From contig CM062815.1 in NCBI GenBank assembly GCA_031772625.1, positions 608,175,918 to 608,239,917 of the forward strand: DNA of 64,000 nucleotides, written 5' to 3'. Both the position numbers and the translations under genes were made by a program. Position 1 is the stretch's first letter, and each line of letters starts with the position of its first letter. Shown here piece by piece: positions 10,941 through 21,567 of the stretch. Origin of the DNA: Pinus tabuliformis. Lineage: Eukaryota > Streptophyta > Pinopsida > Pinales > Pinaceae. The notes below the pieces were generated by a model, which was not told the DNA's origin, did not search any database, and worked only from the letters and a program-made list of their open reading frames with translations.

Positions 10941-12623
10941 GGCCACCACTCTGTCGGCGCAGAGATCTTCGTGTGGAGTTCCTGCAGCCCTGTCCGAACC
11001 CCTGCAAGGTCGGCAACGCACTAAGCGGTTGCTTGCTAGATTTCCTGAACGCGTTGTTCCAATACCATGGTGTCGGAACTACTTCCCTTCATTTGTTCTT
11101 GCATCCCCTACATTTTTTTACAGCCCCACGCCTTTGTCTGGATACTTGGAATGTGAAGATTGTCCTTCTGTTGGCTAGTCAGATAACCGGGCCACCCGTG
11201 TAGGGCTTCAATCAGCTGCCATTCACTTTGCCTAGGAAAGGCTATCCATTTAGCTTTACCAGCTATACTGCACCTCTGTCTGTAACCTCCTTAACCACGT
11301 ATGGTCCCAACCATTTCATTTTGAACTTTCTTGGGAATTTATCAAATTTACTGTCATACAACAACACTAAATCATTTACCTTGAAGATGCGCAACTTAAT
11401 ATGGCAAACGTGCCAGGCCTTCTCACGTTGATTTAGTACCTGCTAATGGAAGCCAGCGAGGAACCATTCCTTTTCAAGTTCTTCCAACTGCGTAAGCTTC
11501 TCTTCTAGTGCTTTGCATTCTATCATACCTATGAGCGCTGCTATGCGTAGACTAGGCATAATATACTCCATTTACATGACAGCTTCCACGCCATAAACCA
11601 ACCGAAAAGGTGTCTGTCCCGTCAGTTTCTTGCACGTTGTCCTATAAGCCCATAGTATTGTAGGTACACTCAAGTCCCAATCACTTTGTTGCGCATTTCA
11701 TACTTTGGTCAGTGAAGTCTCCAATATTTTATTGAATGTTTCTACTATCCCATTTGCTTGTGGGTGATACGGTTTGCTTTTCTAATGATACACCTAAAAC
11801 TCTTCTGTTAGCGTGCTGATGGTTTTGTTTAGGAAATTTGTACTACAATCGCTCATCAAGATTTTTGGACATCCAAATCAATTCAATACGTGTTCGAACA
11901 TAAAATTCGCAGCCATGGCAGTTGTGCAGTCTTTGGCCAGTTACGCTTCTGCCTAACGAGTTAGGTACTCTGTCACGGTGATAATGTATCTCATGCCCAT
12001 ATTTCCTTGAGATTTGATAGGTCCTACAAAGTTGATTTCCCATTTTTCGAAGGGATGCAATGTCATTTGTGGATTCAAAGGCATCTTGTCCCTCCGCGAT
12101 GGTTTACCTGTCCTTTGACATATATCACAGGCCTTACAGTGTGCTTTTGAATCTTGATGAAGGGTTGGCCACCACAACCCTTCGCGAAAAATATTTTGTG
12201 CGGTCGCTCGCGCTGCATAGTGTCCTTCTGCAGTGCCCCCATGCACTTCTGCAAGGATCTGACTTCGTTCTAATTCGGGTACATACCTTCATAGTATCTC
12301 ATCATTGCCCATTTTATATAGGTTCCCCGTGATGACAGAAAAATTAGCCGCGTGCACCACCAGTTCCTTCTTCTGCTGGATGGAGTATTCCTTTGGCGCA
12401 GTCCCCGTTGTCAGAAACTGTATTATATTTTCAAGGTGTCCATCTGCTATGCGCACAGCAAAGAGATGTGTATTAGGTAATCCTTACTCCAAATGAGTAG
12501 GTTCCTCGACCATTTCAATTCGCGACAAGTGATCTGGTCCTGCATTCAGGCAACCAGGCTTCACAATGACCTCAAAACATTTTCTTGGAACAATAAGAGC
12601 CACCTGCACATGCGCTCCCCCCC
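10941..12623 (-). pseudogene. RNase H end and integrase of the reverse gypsy element
   Basis: On the minus strand: end of RNase H (FEVIVKPG...LNAGPDHLSR near 12.5 kb); integrase zinc finger with GHYAARATAQ and CKACDICQR (about 12.25-12.1 kb); core with EINFVGP, where the first catalytic Asp of the usual xIDFxGP is Asn; KILMSD (second Asp, about 11.87 kb); the QANGIVETFNKILE block with the catalytic Glu; [21 protein letters not shown]; and a GPY motif WLGPYVV near 11.3 kb. Several in-frame stops. No chromodomain was recognised after the GPY motif. 10941-11170 is 3' untranslated sequence. Confidence 0.85.
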
Positions 12624-13056
12624 TGTTATAGATCTGACCCAGAAAATATATGAGAAATAGAAATAAACCCAATAATAACAAGATCTGAATAGATAGAAAT
12701 GCTTCTTTATTGATCATACCCTTAACGTAGGGCAACACCATACATTCACTCCTTAAGGAAGGAGAACACTCCACAAGCCATATGCCTGTTCATACAATAA
12801 TCCTTGACATCCCTCAATGTGGAGTCTCTAGCCTCTTTATAGGCCTCATACATACAATACCATGGGTCATTACCATGGTTCCCTCAATACCATCTATCTA
12901 ATACCATGGGCCCATTACATTATTACTAACTACTTGTGGTCCCTTACATGATATGGGTTAACCACCTTATTTATTACTATGGTCCATCCCATTATTACAT
13001 TATTCCCTTGGGTACCTCCCTTTGTACCCCATGTTATCCCCCCTAGGTATATAACA
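12624..13056 (-). repeat. 3' LTR of the TR-GAG-like element
   Basis: 433 bp, nearly identical to 15027-15459. On the minus strand a G-rich polypurine tract (complement of 13058-13071) immediately precedes it. Confidence 0.9.
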
Positions 13057-13885
13057 TTCCACCCCCCTTAACATGTTTCATCCCCGAAACATGAGAAGAA
13101 CACAAATAATAAGATCTACTCAAAAGAGTAGTCCACTGGTACCATGCATGTGTATCTAGCCATCCAAGAGAAAGGTGAACCCTCAATCTCGCTGGTGCCT
13201 CGCTCGCTTGAGATGGAAGTTGACCGTGGCAGCTCTTCTGTGTTGATGTGTAGTAGGTGGATCTTTGCTCCTCTCTATTTGTCATGCGGGGGTTGTTGTC
13301 CTTGTGGCTAATTGGTTGCCATTTTGTTGGTTGTTTTCTTGCGGGGTGATGTGGGTGATGATATGTTGAAGTTTTAACCCATGGTGTCTTTTTATTTAAT
13401 TCACCTTGCTGTGGTGCCTGCTGTGGTGTCTTATCTTCCAATATTACTTCAACCACTGAGCCCTCATCTGATGTATCAACACCTGTATCCTTTTCTGCTT
13501 CAGCCTCTGTTTGTGTTTGATTGTCGATCATCAATGGCTCATCATCTGATATGTCAGTCCCTAGAACATCTTCTGCGTCAACCTTCATGGACTCTACTTG
13601 TTTATTGATGGAAATATCTTGTAATGTAATTTTCTTCTTTTTATACCAGAGCTTCAGGAATTTCTTTTGCACATTAATATTGATAGTACCCACGGATTCC
13701 ATCCAAGGATATCCTAAAACAACATCCATATTATCCATCTCTGAAGTATAAAAATCACCATGCAACACATACTTATCCATAGAAATCTTCAAATCCTTAT
13801 ACACTTGAACATCCTCATCATCCACTTGTGTGTTTTCAATGTGTTTTGCTGGAACTTGCAATTTTTTTACCAAATTAACATTCAT
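13057..13885 (-). pseudogene. Retropepsin-like segment of the TR-GAG-like element
   Basis: The minus-strand reading contains HNFMNVNLVKKL, then VLHGDFYTSEMDNMDVVLGYPWM, the layout of gypsy retropepsins (flap, then VLG). The catalytic DSG/DTG position reads INPSCKHNF just upstream, so the active-site Asp and Gly are not visible. After the fold it runs into an acidic, Gln/Pro-rich tail that reaches the LTR. Either protease activity has been lost or it acts only as a Gag tail. Confidence 0.6.
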
Positions 13886-13933
13886 AAAATTGTGCTTGCA
13901 ACTAGGATTTATAGATACAACGATTTTCTCCTT

Positions 13934-14230
13934 CTAAATCAATCCATGAACCTGCAATAAGGAGACACCCGTAGAAAATAACCCTTTACGTGTCTCATTC
14001 TCCTTTTTTCTAGTCCGAGACCATTTGTTTAAAAGGACTCTTTCAAATTCTGCATCTGAAAGTTTGGACAACTGCTTGTCGTCAAGTGAGAAATACCATT
14101 TGTAAGCCTCATCTCTGAAATTAAGCCACACTGAATCCTTCCAATTTTTTGCCCATACTGACTTAGTTTTCTTTATGTATTCTTCAATAGTAGGACCATT
14201 ATCTTTTCCTGTAAAACATAGAACCGCCAT
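13934..14230 (-). CDS. Gag-like segment of the TR-GAG-like element
   Basis: 98 codons starting MAVLCFTGKDNG with WLNFRDEAYKWYFSL and FERVLLNKW, the helical core style of retrotransposon Gag. No zinc knuckle. The frame ends 48 bp before the protease-like reading; one stop separates them. It is shorter than an ordinary Gag. Confidence 0.6.
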   Translation of the reverse strand: MAVLCFTGKDNGPTIEEYIKKTKSVWAKNWKDSVWLNFRDEAYKWYFSLDDKQLSKLSDAEFERVLLNKWSRTRKKENETRKGLFSTGVSLLQVHGLI

Positions 14231-14394
14231 GAAGAGGGTTTTGAAAAAAATTCACTTACTTGGCGAAAATTTGAAATGGCCACAATTCCGTCAATATTGC
14301 TCAGAATCCCTATTATGACCTATTTTTGGAAATGGAACAACCATTCTACATCTTCCCATGTGGTAGAAATCCCAATCTAGATGATGGAATTGCC

Positions 14395-15000
14395 AATCCA
14401 CGCTGCAACTGTCCCGTCGTCACAAAAAATTGCTGAAAAATAGTTGATTTTAAATCAGCGATATCTCCCTCATTCGGACTCCGATTCGACTGATTTTTTT
14501 TTAAATCGAGTATTTTTTCACAAAGAATCCAGATCTGCATTTAGATTCTATAGATATTACACCAGGACGTCCATATCTGTGCCGCAAACTCGCTGCCCTA
14601 AAAAATTTTCTGCAAAACCACTAACTTTTAGATCAACAATATCTCCTTCATCCGAACTCCGATTCAGCCCCCTTTTTTTTTTTAAATCGGGTATTTTTTC
14701 ACAAAGAGTCTAGATCTGCAATTAGATTTTGCAGATTTTGCACTAGAACATCTAGATATACGTCGCAAACTCGCTGCCCCGAAAAATTGTCTGCAACACC
14801 ACTAATTTTTAGATCAGCAATATCTCCCTCATCCAAACACTGATTTGGCCGATTTTTTTTTTGAAATCGGGCATTTTTTCACAAAGAATCCAGATATACA
14901 ATTATACTTTGTATATTTTCCCCCAAAACATACAGATCTGATTTGAAAACTCGCCGCCCCAGAAAGTTCCTGCAAAAAATTAAAAAAATTCTCCACTTTT
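14395..15000 (-). repeat. Tandem repeat, about 180-bp unit, 3+ copies, in the leader
   Basis: GCAAACTCGCTGCCC recurs at 14584 and 14764, with a variant (GAAAACTCGCCGCCCC) at 14945 and a weaker copy near 14395. Each unit has an AATATCTCC block, a T-run followed by AAATCGGGTATTTTTTCACAAAG, and an AGATCTGCAATTAGAT block. On the minus strand it lies just after the PBS. Confidence 0.8.
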
Positions 15001-15011
15001 GCCCAAAAAAG

Positions 15012-15024
15012 TGCTCTGATTCCA
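15012..15024 (-). promoter_or_regulatory. Primer binding site of the TR-GAG-like element
   Basis: The minus strand reads TGGAATCAGAGCA, one change from the initiator tRNA-Met-type TGGTATCAGAGC, 2 bases inside the LTR. Confidence 0.7.
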
Positions 15025-15026
15025 CT

Positions 15027-15459
15027 TGTTATAGATCTGACCCAGAAAATATATGAGAAACATAAATAAACCCAATAATAACAAGATCTAAATAGATAGA
15101 AATGCTTCTTTATTGATCAAACCCTTAAGGTAGGGCAACACCATACATTCACTGCTTAAGGAATGAGAACACTCCACAAGCCATATGCCTGTTCATACAA
15201 TAATCCTTGACATCCCTCAATGTGGAGTCTCTAGCCTCTTTATAGGCCTCATACATACAATACCATGGGTCATTACCATGGTTCCCTCAATACCATCTAT
15301 CTAATACCATGGGCCCATTACATTATTACTAACTACTTGTGGTCCCTTACATGATATGGGTTAACCACCTTATTTATTACTATAGCCCATCCCATTATTA
15401 CATTATTCCCTTGGGTACCTCCCTCTGTACCCCATGTTATCCCCCCTAGGTATATAACA
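15027..15459 (-). repeat. 5' LTR of the TR-GAG-like element
   Basis: Same length and sequence as 12624-13056 with few differences, so the insertion is relatively young compared with its host. Confidence 0.9.
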
Positions 15460-15808
15460 TGCCCCCCCCCCCAACATAGGCTTATTGACCAAGTGGTTTA
15501 GAGCGGAATGGTCTGTATACATTCTAAAGTGTCCCCCTAGCAAATAGTGCCAGTATTTTTGGAGCATGTACACCATAGCCAACCCCTCGTATTCAATTTT
15601 GGAATAGTTCTTTTCCGCTTTAGACAACTTGTGACTTGCGAACGCGATAGGGTGATCCAAGCCTTCTCCACCCTCCTGTGTGAGTACTGCTCCCAGCACT
15701 ATACCTGATGCGTCAACATGGACATGAAACTCCACATCCCATTTTGGGAAGAGTAGGATTGGCACGAAGGCCAATTTCTCTTTTCGTAAATCTAGGCTCT
15801 ACATGCAA
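15460..15808 (-). pseudogene. RNase H fragment of the reverse gypsy element
   Basis: The minus strand encodes FHVHVDASGIVLGAVLTQ (catalytic Asp present), ASHKLSKAEKNYSKIEYEGLAMVY and MYTDHSALNHLVNKPMLGG, a standard Ty3/gypsy RNase H. It is cut on the right at about 15808 by the composite element's truncated LTR and on the left by the TR-GAG-like element. About 85 codons that should join it to the RT part at 24646 (the RT-RNase H connection) are missing. Confidence 0.85.
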
Positions 15809-16083
15809 GGATCATAAACCAAGGGCTCTTAAACCACTAAAAGTGTTGTTTCATACCCTAAAGGATCATGGTCAACTGATTACATCATTTCCTAGAAGTT
15901 CCACCTAAAAAACCACTCAGAACTGGCCAAAACTAGACCATACAGACTGCTCCATGCTTAGGGTGTGATGCATACTAGTTGCTACACTGGCTAGGTGCGA
16001 TGCATACTAAAAGAGCCTTCTGTGGGGTGCGATGGGCGAGAGTAGACAAATGGCAGAGGCAATTTGCTAAGTGGAAACCCAGA

Positions 16084-16096
16084 GAATCTTCTAGAA
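16084..16096 (+). promoter_or_regulatory. Heat-shock element (GAAtcTTCtaGAA)
   Basis: Three perfect alternating units in phase. The same element occurs in LTR2 (23053-23065) and as four units in LTR3 (23909-23926). It lies 141 bp before the TATA box. Confidence 0.6.
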
Positions 16097-16236
16097 ACTG
16101 CTCATATGACACTTGCCTCTCTGAATTCGCCTAGGGATGAGTAAGAGATCAAAGAAATATCCAAGTGGAACCAAGAACTATCAGTGAGATGACACTAATC
16201 AAAAACCCAAAAGCTGACTCACCCCTCTGTAAATAT

Positions 16237-16244
16237 CTATAAAT
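16237..16244 (+). promoter_or_regulatory. TATA box of LTR1
   Basis: CTATAAAT, conserved in all three LTR copies of this element. Confidence 0.6.
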
Positions 16245-16823
16245 GGATCCCTCAGCTGAGAGATCTAGAGGTGGGAATTTTGTAATTTGTAAGGAAGTGT
16301 TGTTGGTTTCTCTTTGAGAAGAAACATTGTATTGTTGGCTGATCTTGCTTTTCATAAGGTGAAGAGGGCTTTCATCCTGGGAGGATGATGTTGGACCAGA
16401 CAGTGGGGTTGTAATCTTCTCTTCTATTTCTACTATCAATAAAGTTCTTTGAGTTTTCCTCCATATAATCGGGTATTTGTGAATATTGTTATTTGTGGAT
16501 GCAATTGTATGGTTAATGTATTTCTGATTCTGCATTGTTTATGATATCATAGATCGAGATGCTTTGATGGTGTTTTGTTGCTTTGCCTCTACAGGTATTC
16601 TCTAAAGCGGGACAAGTAGGAGAAGAGTGGCAAGCTCTATCAAGGGAGAGAGGAAACAAGCAAGGAGCCAAGCAGAAGATATAGGTTGGTCCTCTTTGCT
16701 TCTCTCTTATCTATCATACATAAAGGAAATCTTGAAGTTCTTTGAATTGTTTTTTTCTAAGATAGCTACCCATATTAGTGGGACTAGCAAATCAAAAAGG
16801 CACTAGTTTTCCCAGAAACAAAA

Positions 16824-16841
16824 TGGCGACTCCACTAGGGA
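16824..16841 (+). promoter_or_regulatory. Primer binding site, tRNA-Arg type
   Basis: TGGCGACTCCACTAGGGA, one base different from the PBS of the 28 kb element, 3 bases after the LTR. This kind of PBS is used by Tat/Ogre elements. Confidence 0.8.
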
Positions 16842-18600
16842 GCGATTAGTTTGTTTGTTTTTTATTTTTGTTTTCTTTATAAACTACAGATGGAGCCTGA
16901 AGTTAGCCAGCTAGCCTTCGAACTGCTCTTGCTATGCAATTGAAAAATAGATAAATTCTACTTCAGTCAATCTCCAGGTTGGTTTATGAACTGAACATCT
17001 GACTTACAAACATTCTAAATGCCCTTGTGGTATCTCAATAACCTCCTAAGATCATACCCCTGTACTTTGTTTTTACTGTCTATCATAGCTCAGCCTAAAT
17101 CACTGAACTTAGCTACAAATTTTGAGTGAAACCAAACTCAATTTTGTTCCCTGGTCCATCGCACTATCTGTAAATAGAAGCCTAGATGCATTGCACCTCC
17201 TGTGTGTTGTAGGTGAGATGCATCCCTGTTTCCCTTAAGGATAGGTGCGATGATTGAATGATACCATTTTCCTCTCTAGAATTTGGTTTTTCCTCCTTGT
17301 TTTCAGCTCTATTCAGTAGTTTTTCTACTTATGATCAGTATATCATTGTTGAAGCCTTCTTCCTTTAAATTATTTAGCCTCCGTTGATCAGGATTTATGA
17401 ATGTTTTTATGTATTTTTCATCATTTATAGTCCTCCTTTGTCAAGAGTAGCTTAATCAAACTGTCATTTTTTTTATTCATAAGTGTCGTAACTGTTGTTT
17501 TGAGTCAAGAAAAAGAGTGTCGTAAAGTCTACCTCTTTTAGATAGTTGATTGTACTTTTTTCATTGTATTTGATTTGAATCGTCAATATTTGAAGTGTCG
17601 AAAACAGGTTTTCATTCGAAATTGAAAGTGTCGTCTTAGTCTTCCTTTGGTTTTGAAAAGAAATTGTTGAAGTGTCGCTTTGAAGAAACTAGTTCAGATT
17701 TGTACTTAGTTTTCATTTTTTGGTATTCTCACATTAAGGAAACAGAAAAACAAATACATGCATGTGCATTTGCATTTAGACTACATAAGGAAAATGATTT
17801 AGGAGAAGTGCATTTAGTGTGTGCTCACTACTCTCAGTTGAAAGAATCATACTCTTCTTTCCTTAGTAGCTAGGATTTTCATTGCTAAAAGAAAACAAAT
17901 CACTGTTTATCATTTTAGATTGCATATTTAGGAATTTTACATCTACATCATGTGGTGAACCTTGAAAGGCAAACTTCCTGAAAAGATCAACTCTAAAATA
18001 AACCTTAATGAACATAAAAACGCTTTGGAACCTAATGCAACGCATCTAGAGGTCTAGGCTGGAGACGTATTCCGGCGTCGTAAAACCTGGTAACTATTGT
18101 TTTCATCGAAGGTTGGGTGATTCCTCCTCTTTGATATGACAAGTGCCAGTACGGATTTGTGGTCCCCGTACTGTCAAATATATATTGGGAGACCACAATA
18201 GGCTAATATCCTTTATCCTTAGGAAGCCATGTCTGCCACCCTATTGATCGCAATGCAATGAACACAGCATTAGGGAGAATTGACTGCCGTACGTAAAATC
18301 CTTGGTAATTTCTCTTTAATTTACCACCAAGGTGTATATTATAGTTTTGCGATTGATTTGGTAATCCCTCTGTCTAGATTTCCAGAGTAGTCACTTTCGT
18401 TCCTTTTTTACTCCTTAAAAGAAAAGGTCCATCTGAGCACTTGTCACTTCAGGCTCATTAAAAATCGAAGGCGACTCGAGTCATCTTTAGCTTTTTCTCG
18501 ACTCTTAAAAATTGAAAAAGAAAAGTTGTGTCAAAGCATCATAAAATTTATTTAATTCGGAATAACATCCCTGTTCCTTCGTTGATCTTAGGTTGAGGTA
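16842..18600 (+). other. Leader of the composite element
   Basis: No coding content. It contains GGTGCGATG/GATGCAT words also found in U3 (17180-17260), five copies of (A/G)AGTGTCG between 17481 and 17677, a GACG/CGTC hairpin (18064-18079), a perfect 8-bp stem CAGTACGG/CCGTACTG (18147-18173), and two hairpins of the 3'-region type: TGAGC/GCTCA (18434-18457, then TTAAAA) and GAGTC/GACTC (18478-18504). A CTTAG splice-acceptor-like site lies just before the Gag ATG. Confidence 0.6.
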
Positions 18601-19569
18601 ATGGAATCCACCAATCAAGGATTTCCCCTTGGAGGGAATCCTAGTCCTTTCTTTTCATGGGGAGATATTGGTGCTCCATGTATGGCTACATTGTCCCTTC
18701 CAAGAATCACAATTGGCCTGCCGGTATGGCTATTCTCAACCTTTGTCATTCAAAACACCGTGATTCCTCAGCAATCAAATCAGCAACAAGATCATACCGA
18801 AGTTGTCCCCTCACCTTCTACTTCATTTGTTTCTCCCTCTCTTTCTTCGTCTTTGCTTGGTGAAACTAGTGACACTAAAAACCAAGTAACTAAGAAGAAG
18901 AAGAAAGGGAAGGAGAAGAAGAAGAAGAAGTCAGTCAAGAAATGGGACAACCATGCATCATCCGACAAAAATACTCACACCGAACCTTCCAAACCCAAAT
19001 CCCCATGCATAATTTGCAAAGGAAACCAATTTCATTGAGATTGTCCTTGCATTCTGCGGATCTTGAGAGACTGGTCTCCCCGCTTGCATCGTACGATGTC
19101 ATCAACCTCTGTCGATCATGTTGAGAACACACCATCGACTAGTGAAAATGAAGTCAATAGACAAAAAGGAAAGTTCAGATTTCCTTGTAGGTTGTGTGAA
19201 GGCGATCATGCCCTTCACTGTTGTCCTTCTCTAGATGAAGCCAAGAGCATCCTGGATAACCGTCCTGCTTCACCGCAACGACTTCTGACTGGATACAAGA
19301 AACTCTTGCCAAGTCCATCGCTAGTTGAAAATCTGACTGACAAAACTAAATTGTTGGTCGAAACACCTATCATTGAAATTAAACCTTCTGGGTCCATACT
19401 AGACCAAAATCAAGAAGTCAAGATGGCAGTCGACCCAATCTTTCCTTCAGAAGGTCCACCTTCAGATGCTACAATTTCCAAAGAGAATGAGAATGACACC
19501 ATTCAAATTCTTTTTGTTAACATAGAGTCTGACGAACATGGGGGTAATCTACCCATTCCTTTACAATAG
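18601..19569 (+). pseudogene. Gag without capsid domain, composite element
   Basis: One frame from ATG to TAG, broken by a single TGA at 19036. N part: Ser/Gln-rich; then a lysine block (KKKKKGKEKKKKK) and two zinc knuckles: CIICKGNQFH followed by the TGA and DC, and CRLCEGDHALHCC (CX2CX3HX4C). The 28 kb Gag has the same basic-block-then-knuckle order, but here the capsid region (FEGKSGEDP type) is absent. The TGA sits where the homolog has Arg, consistent with CGA to TGA. It would still bind RNA but could not build particles. Confidence 0.7.
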
Positions 19570-19695
19570 GAGGAAATTTTCCCATTTCGAGAGATTCATC
19601 TAGCTGTTTATTCGGTCCCCCTTCCAAGCAATCTAGTCATTTCCTTCGATTGGAATCAACTAGCGGGACCCCACCTTCCATCTAATATACCATTC

Positions 19696-20172
19696 TGAAT
19701 CATAGTACAAGTTTACAAAATGATCATGTCTAGAACTATCATAGATTAAGGGGCTTTCGTGAGTATCCTTTCCTCAACTGCTTAGAAATCGCTTGGTTCG
19801 ACATCGCTTGTGCCTGAGAATAAAAATTTGCAAGGCTTCAACAAAGGAACCAGTTGACCATTAGGGATCCTTCCAAAGTTTCCTATAACTTTGAAAAGGA
19901 AAACCGTTCACTTGAATGTGATGGTAGTCCAAGGGCCACTAGATTACAATCTACTCCTTGGGAGTGACTATGTTTACAGCATGGGAGCTATTGTTTCCAC
20001 ACTCTTTCGTATGATGTGTTTCCCGCATGAAGCCAGAGTGGTGCAAATCATCGACCAACTTTCATTTCCCGGTTCAAACACAGCTATGAGTCAAACATCA
20101 TCCCTAAATGGTCTCTTTGCATCAAGAATGTCTCTTCAACCTCTAGTTCATCCACCTAATTTCCGCGAGTAA
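19696..20172 (+). pseudogene. Protease fragment, composite element
   Basis: In the same frame as the Gag. The active site reads Asp-stop-Gly-Ala (about 19744), corresponding to DEGA in the 28 kb element, followed by PLDYNLLLGSDYVYSMGAIVSTLFRMMCFP, nearly the same as the 28 kb protease. A second stop lies upstream of PLGILPKFP. It ends at 20172; no RT follows. Because Gag and protease share one frame, the ancestral gag-pro was probably a single ORF. Confidence 0.75.
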
Positions 20173-20753
20173 TCCGGTGAATGTAATGAAGCTTAGGGGG
20201 CATGCACCCTGGTCTGCTTTGGCAGGTGAACCTAGCTAAAAAAATAGATTTCCTTGTAGGTTATATGACCGGTCTGAAACACCATTTCCGTGTAGGATAT
20301 GGGATCAGTCTGAAACATTTATCTCCTCACACGTCATGTGATTGGAAGCTCACACCATTCACCTTTGTCTATTTTGATGGACAGAGACAAGGAAGTGTCT
20401 TCTCTGCTGCGCAGATGAAACAATCCTACTTAAAGGTAGGGACTTCCATAAGGTAACCTGGAAATTCTCATTTTCTCAACACTTGGGGGCATGAAAACCT
20501 TTTTATGCAAGTGAAAAGCAACTAGTTTAGTTCTAGCCTTGTAGTGTTTTAGCTTAGCTCTTAGTAACAACTTCTTAGGTTAGGTGATTGGTCTGATCCA
20601 CCATTCACCTTTGTTGGCGGCGTGCAGGAAAAGCAAAGGAAATGTTTTATCTAGGCGAAAGACAAAACTATCCTACCTAACCTCAGTATTTTATTAGCTC
20701 TTAGTGTAGTTAGCTCTGTAGTTTGGTCATTTCCAGCCTGCATAAAAAGGCAA
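20173..20753 (+). other. Non-coding internal region, composite element
   Basis: A 255-bp open frame at 20202-20456 shows no motif I recognise. The block CACCATTCACCTTTGT around 20352 recurs near 20600, giving a diverged direct repeat of about 100 bp, in the place where pol was lost. Confidence 0.4.
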
Positions 20754-21567
20754 TGAGCAAAGTTTCGCATGGTGCAAGCTCACTAAAAAATGAACCTACT
20801 AATGAGAGACATCTTTAAAACGACTAACATGAGCAATGTTTCCGCAAGGTTCAAGCTCGTTAAAAAATAAACGCACCACTAAGCATATGTTAACGCAAGG
20901 TTCAAGCTCATTAAAAAATAAACCCACCTTCAGTAAACGACCTCTATGATTGCTTTGCTATCAGCCTTTTGAGCCTTGGTTGTGTTCTTACTGTCACCTC
21001 CATTCTTTTGGCCGATCATCTGCTTCCACTTGATTGTTTACCCTTTTGAGGAACAGCTGCGACGAGTAATTCTATTAGGCACCTTCTTTATACTGCTGTG
21101 TTTGAGAAGTTCCAAACTTACCTGGAACTAGTTGCTACCCGAAAACATCACTCGTTCCTCAAAAACGAGTTTCTTTTAAGCTCTTTTTAGACTCGTAAAA
21201 TATGAAAAGATTGTCAAGATACTGGAATTCCAGCTCATTACAATAAGGGGAAACACCATCCCTCCTCTACATTTTAATATTTTTTGACCTGAGGGATCAT
21301 TCCACAAAAAGATCAATCGCTTGTCTTTTTCGGCTCATTAAAGCGATCAAAAAGTCATCCCTTTCATATTATTTTATACTTTTTCGAACTTAAGGGATTA
21401 TGCCACAAAAAAGGACTGCTGGAGTTTCCTTTTCACCTCTTTTCAAACTCTCTAAACATGAAAAGGACTGAGTTATTTTTGTCATTAAACTCATTAAAAC
21501 AATAGCGACAAACTTGTCCATTCGGACAAGAGCGAGTTTCATTGTCGCTAGGCTCGCTAAAACATAG
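20754..21567 (+). repeat. Hairpin-chain region, composite element
   Basis: Serial short stems: TGAGC/GCTCA (20754-20782), GAGC/GCTC (20831-20858), ACGAGT/ACTCGT (21165-21196), GAGTTT/AAACTC (21422-21450), TGAGTT/AACTCA (21469-21493), CTTGTCC/GGACAAG with a 4-base loop (21513-21530), and GCGAG/CTCGC (21532-21557). Most second-type stems are followed by (A/G)TTAAAA. TAGCGACA (21504) can also pair with TGTCGCTA (21544), enclosing two others. Confidence 0.65.

Larger units (their letters stand above)
12624..15459 (-). mobile_element. Small gag-protease LTR element (TR-GAG-like), reverse
   Basis: Two 433-bp LTRs, beginning and ending TGTTATA...TATAACA, flank about 1.97 kb that encodes only a Gag-like segment and a protease-like segment. 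No RT, RNase H or integrase is present, so it depends on other elements. It sits in a poly-G codon run of the host RNase H (host reading ...NKPMLGG on one side and MCRW on the other), so the target duplication lies in a homopolymer and cannot be counted. Confidence 0.85.
15809..16820 (+). repeat. LTR1 of the composite element (5' end truncated)
   Basis: Collinear with LTR2 from its position 22793 onwards. Ends CAGAAACA, with AAA before the PBS. Carries a heat-shock-like array, TATA box and repeated GGTGCGATGCATAC-type words. Confidence 0.85.

Noticed and set aside
12624..15459. Miniature DNA transposon because of the TGTTATA/TATAACA ends
   Set aside because: Direct 433-bp repeats, PBS, polypurine tract and Gag-like coding show an LTR element.
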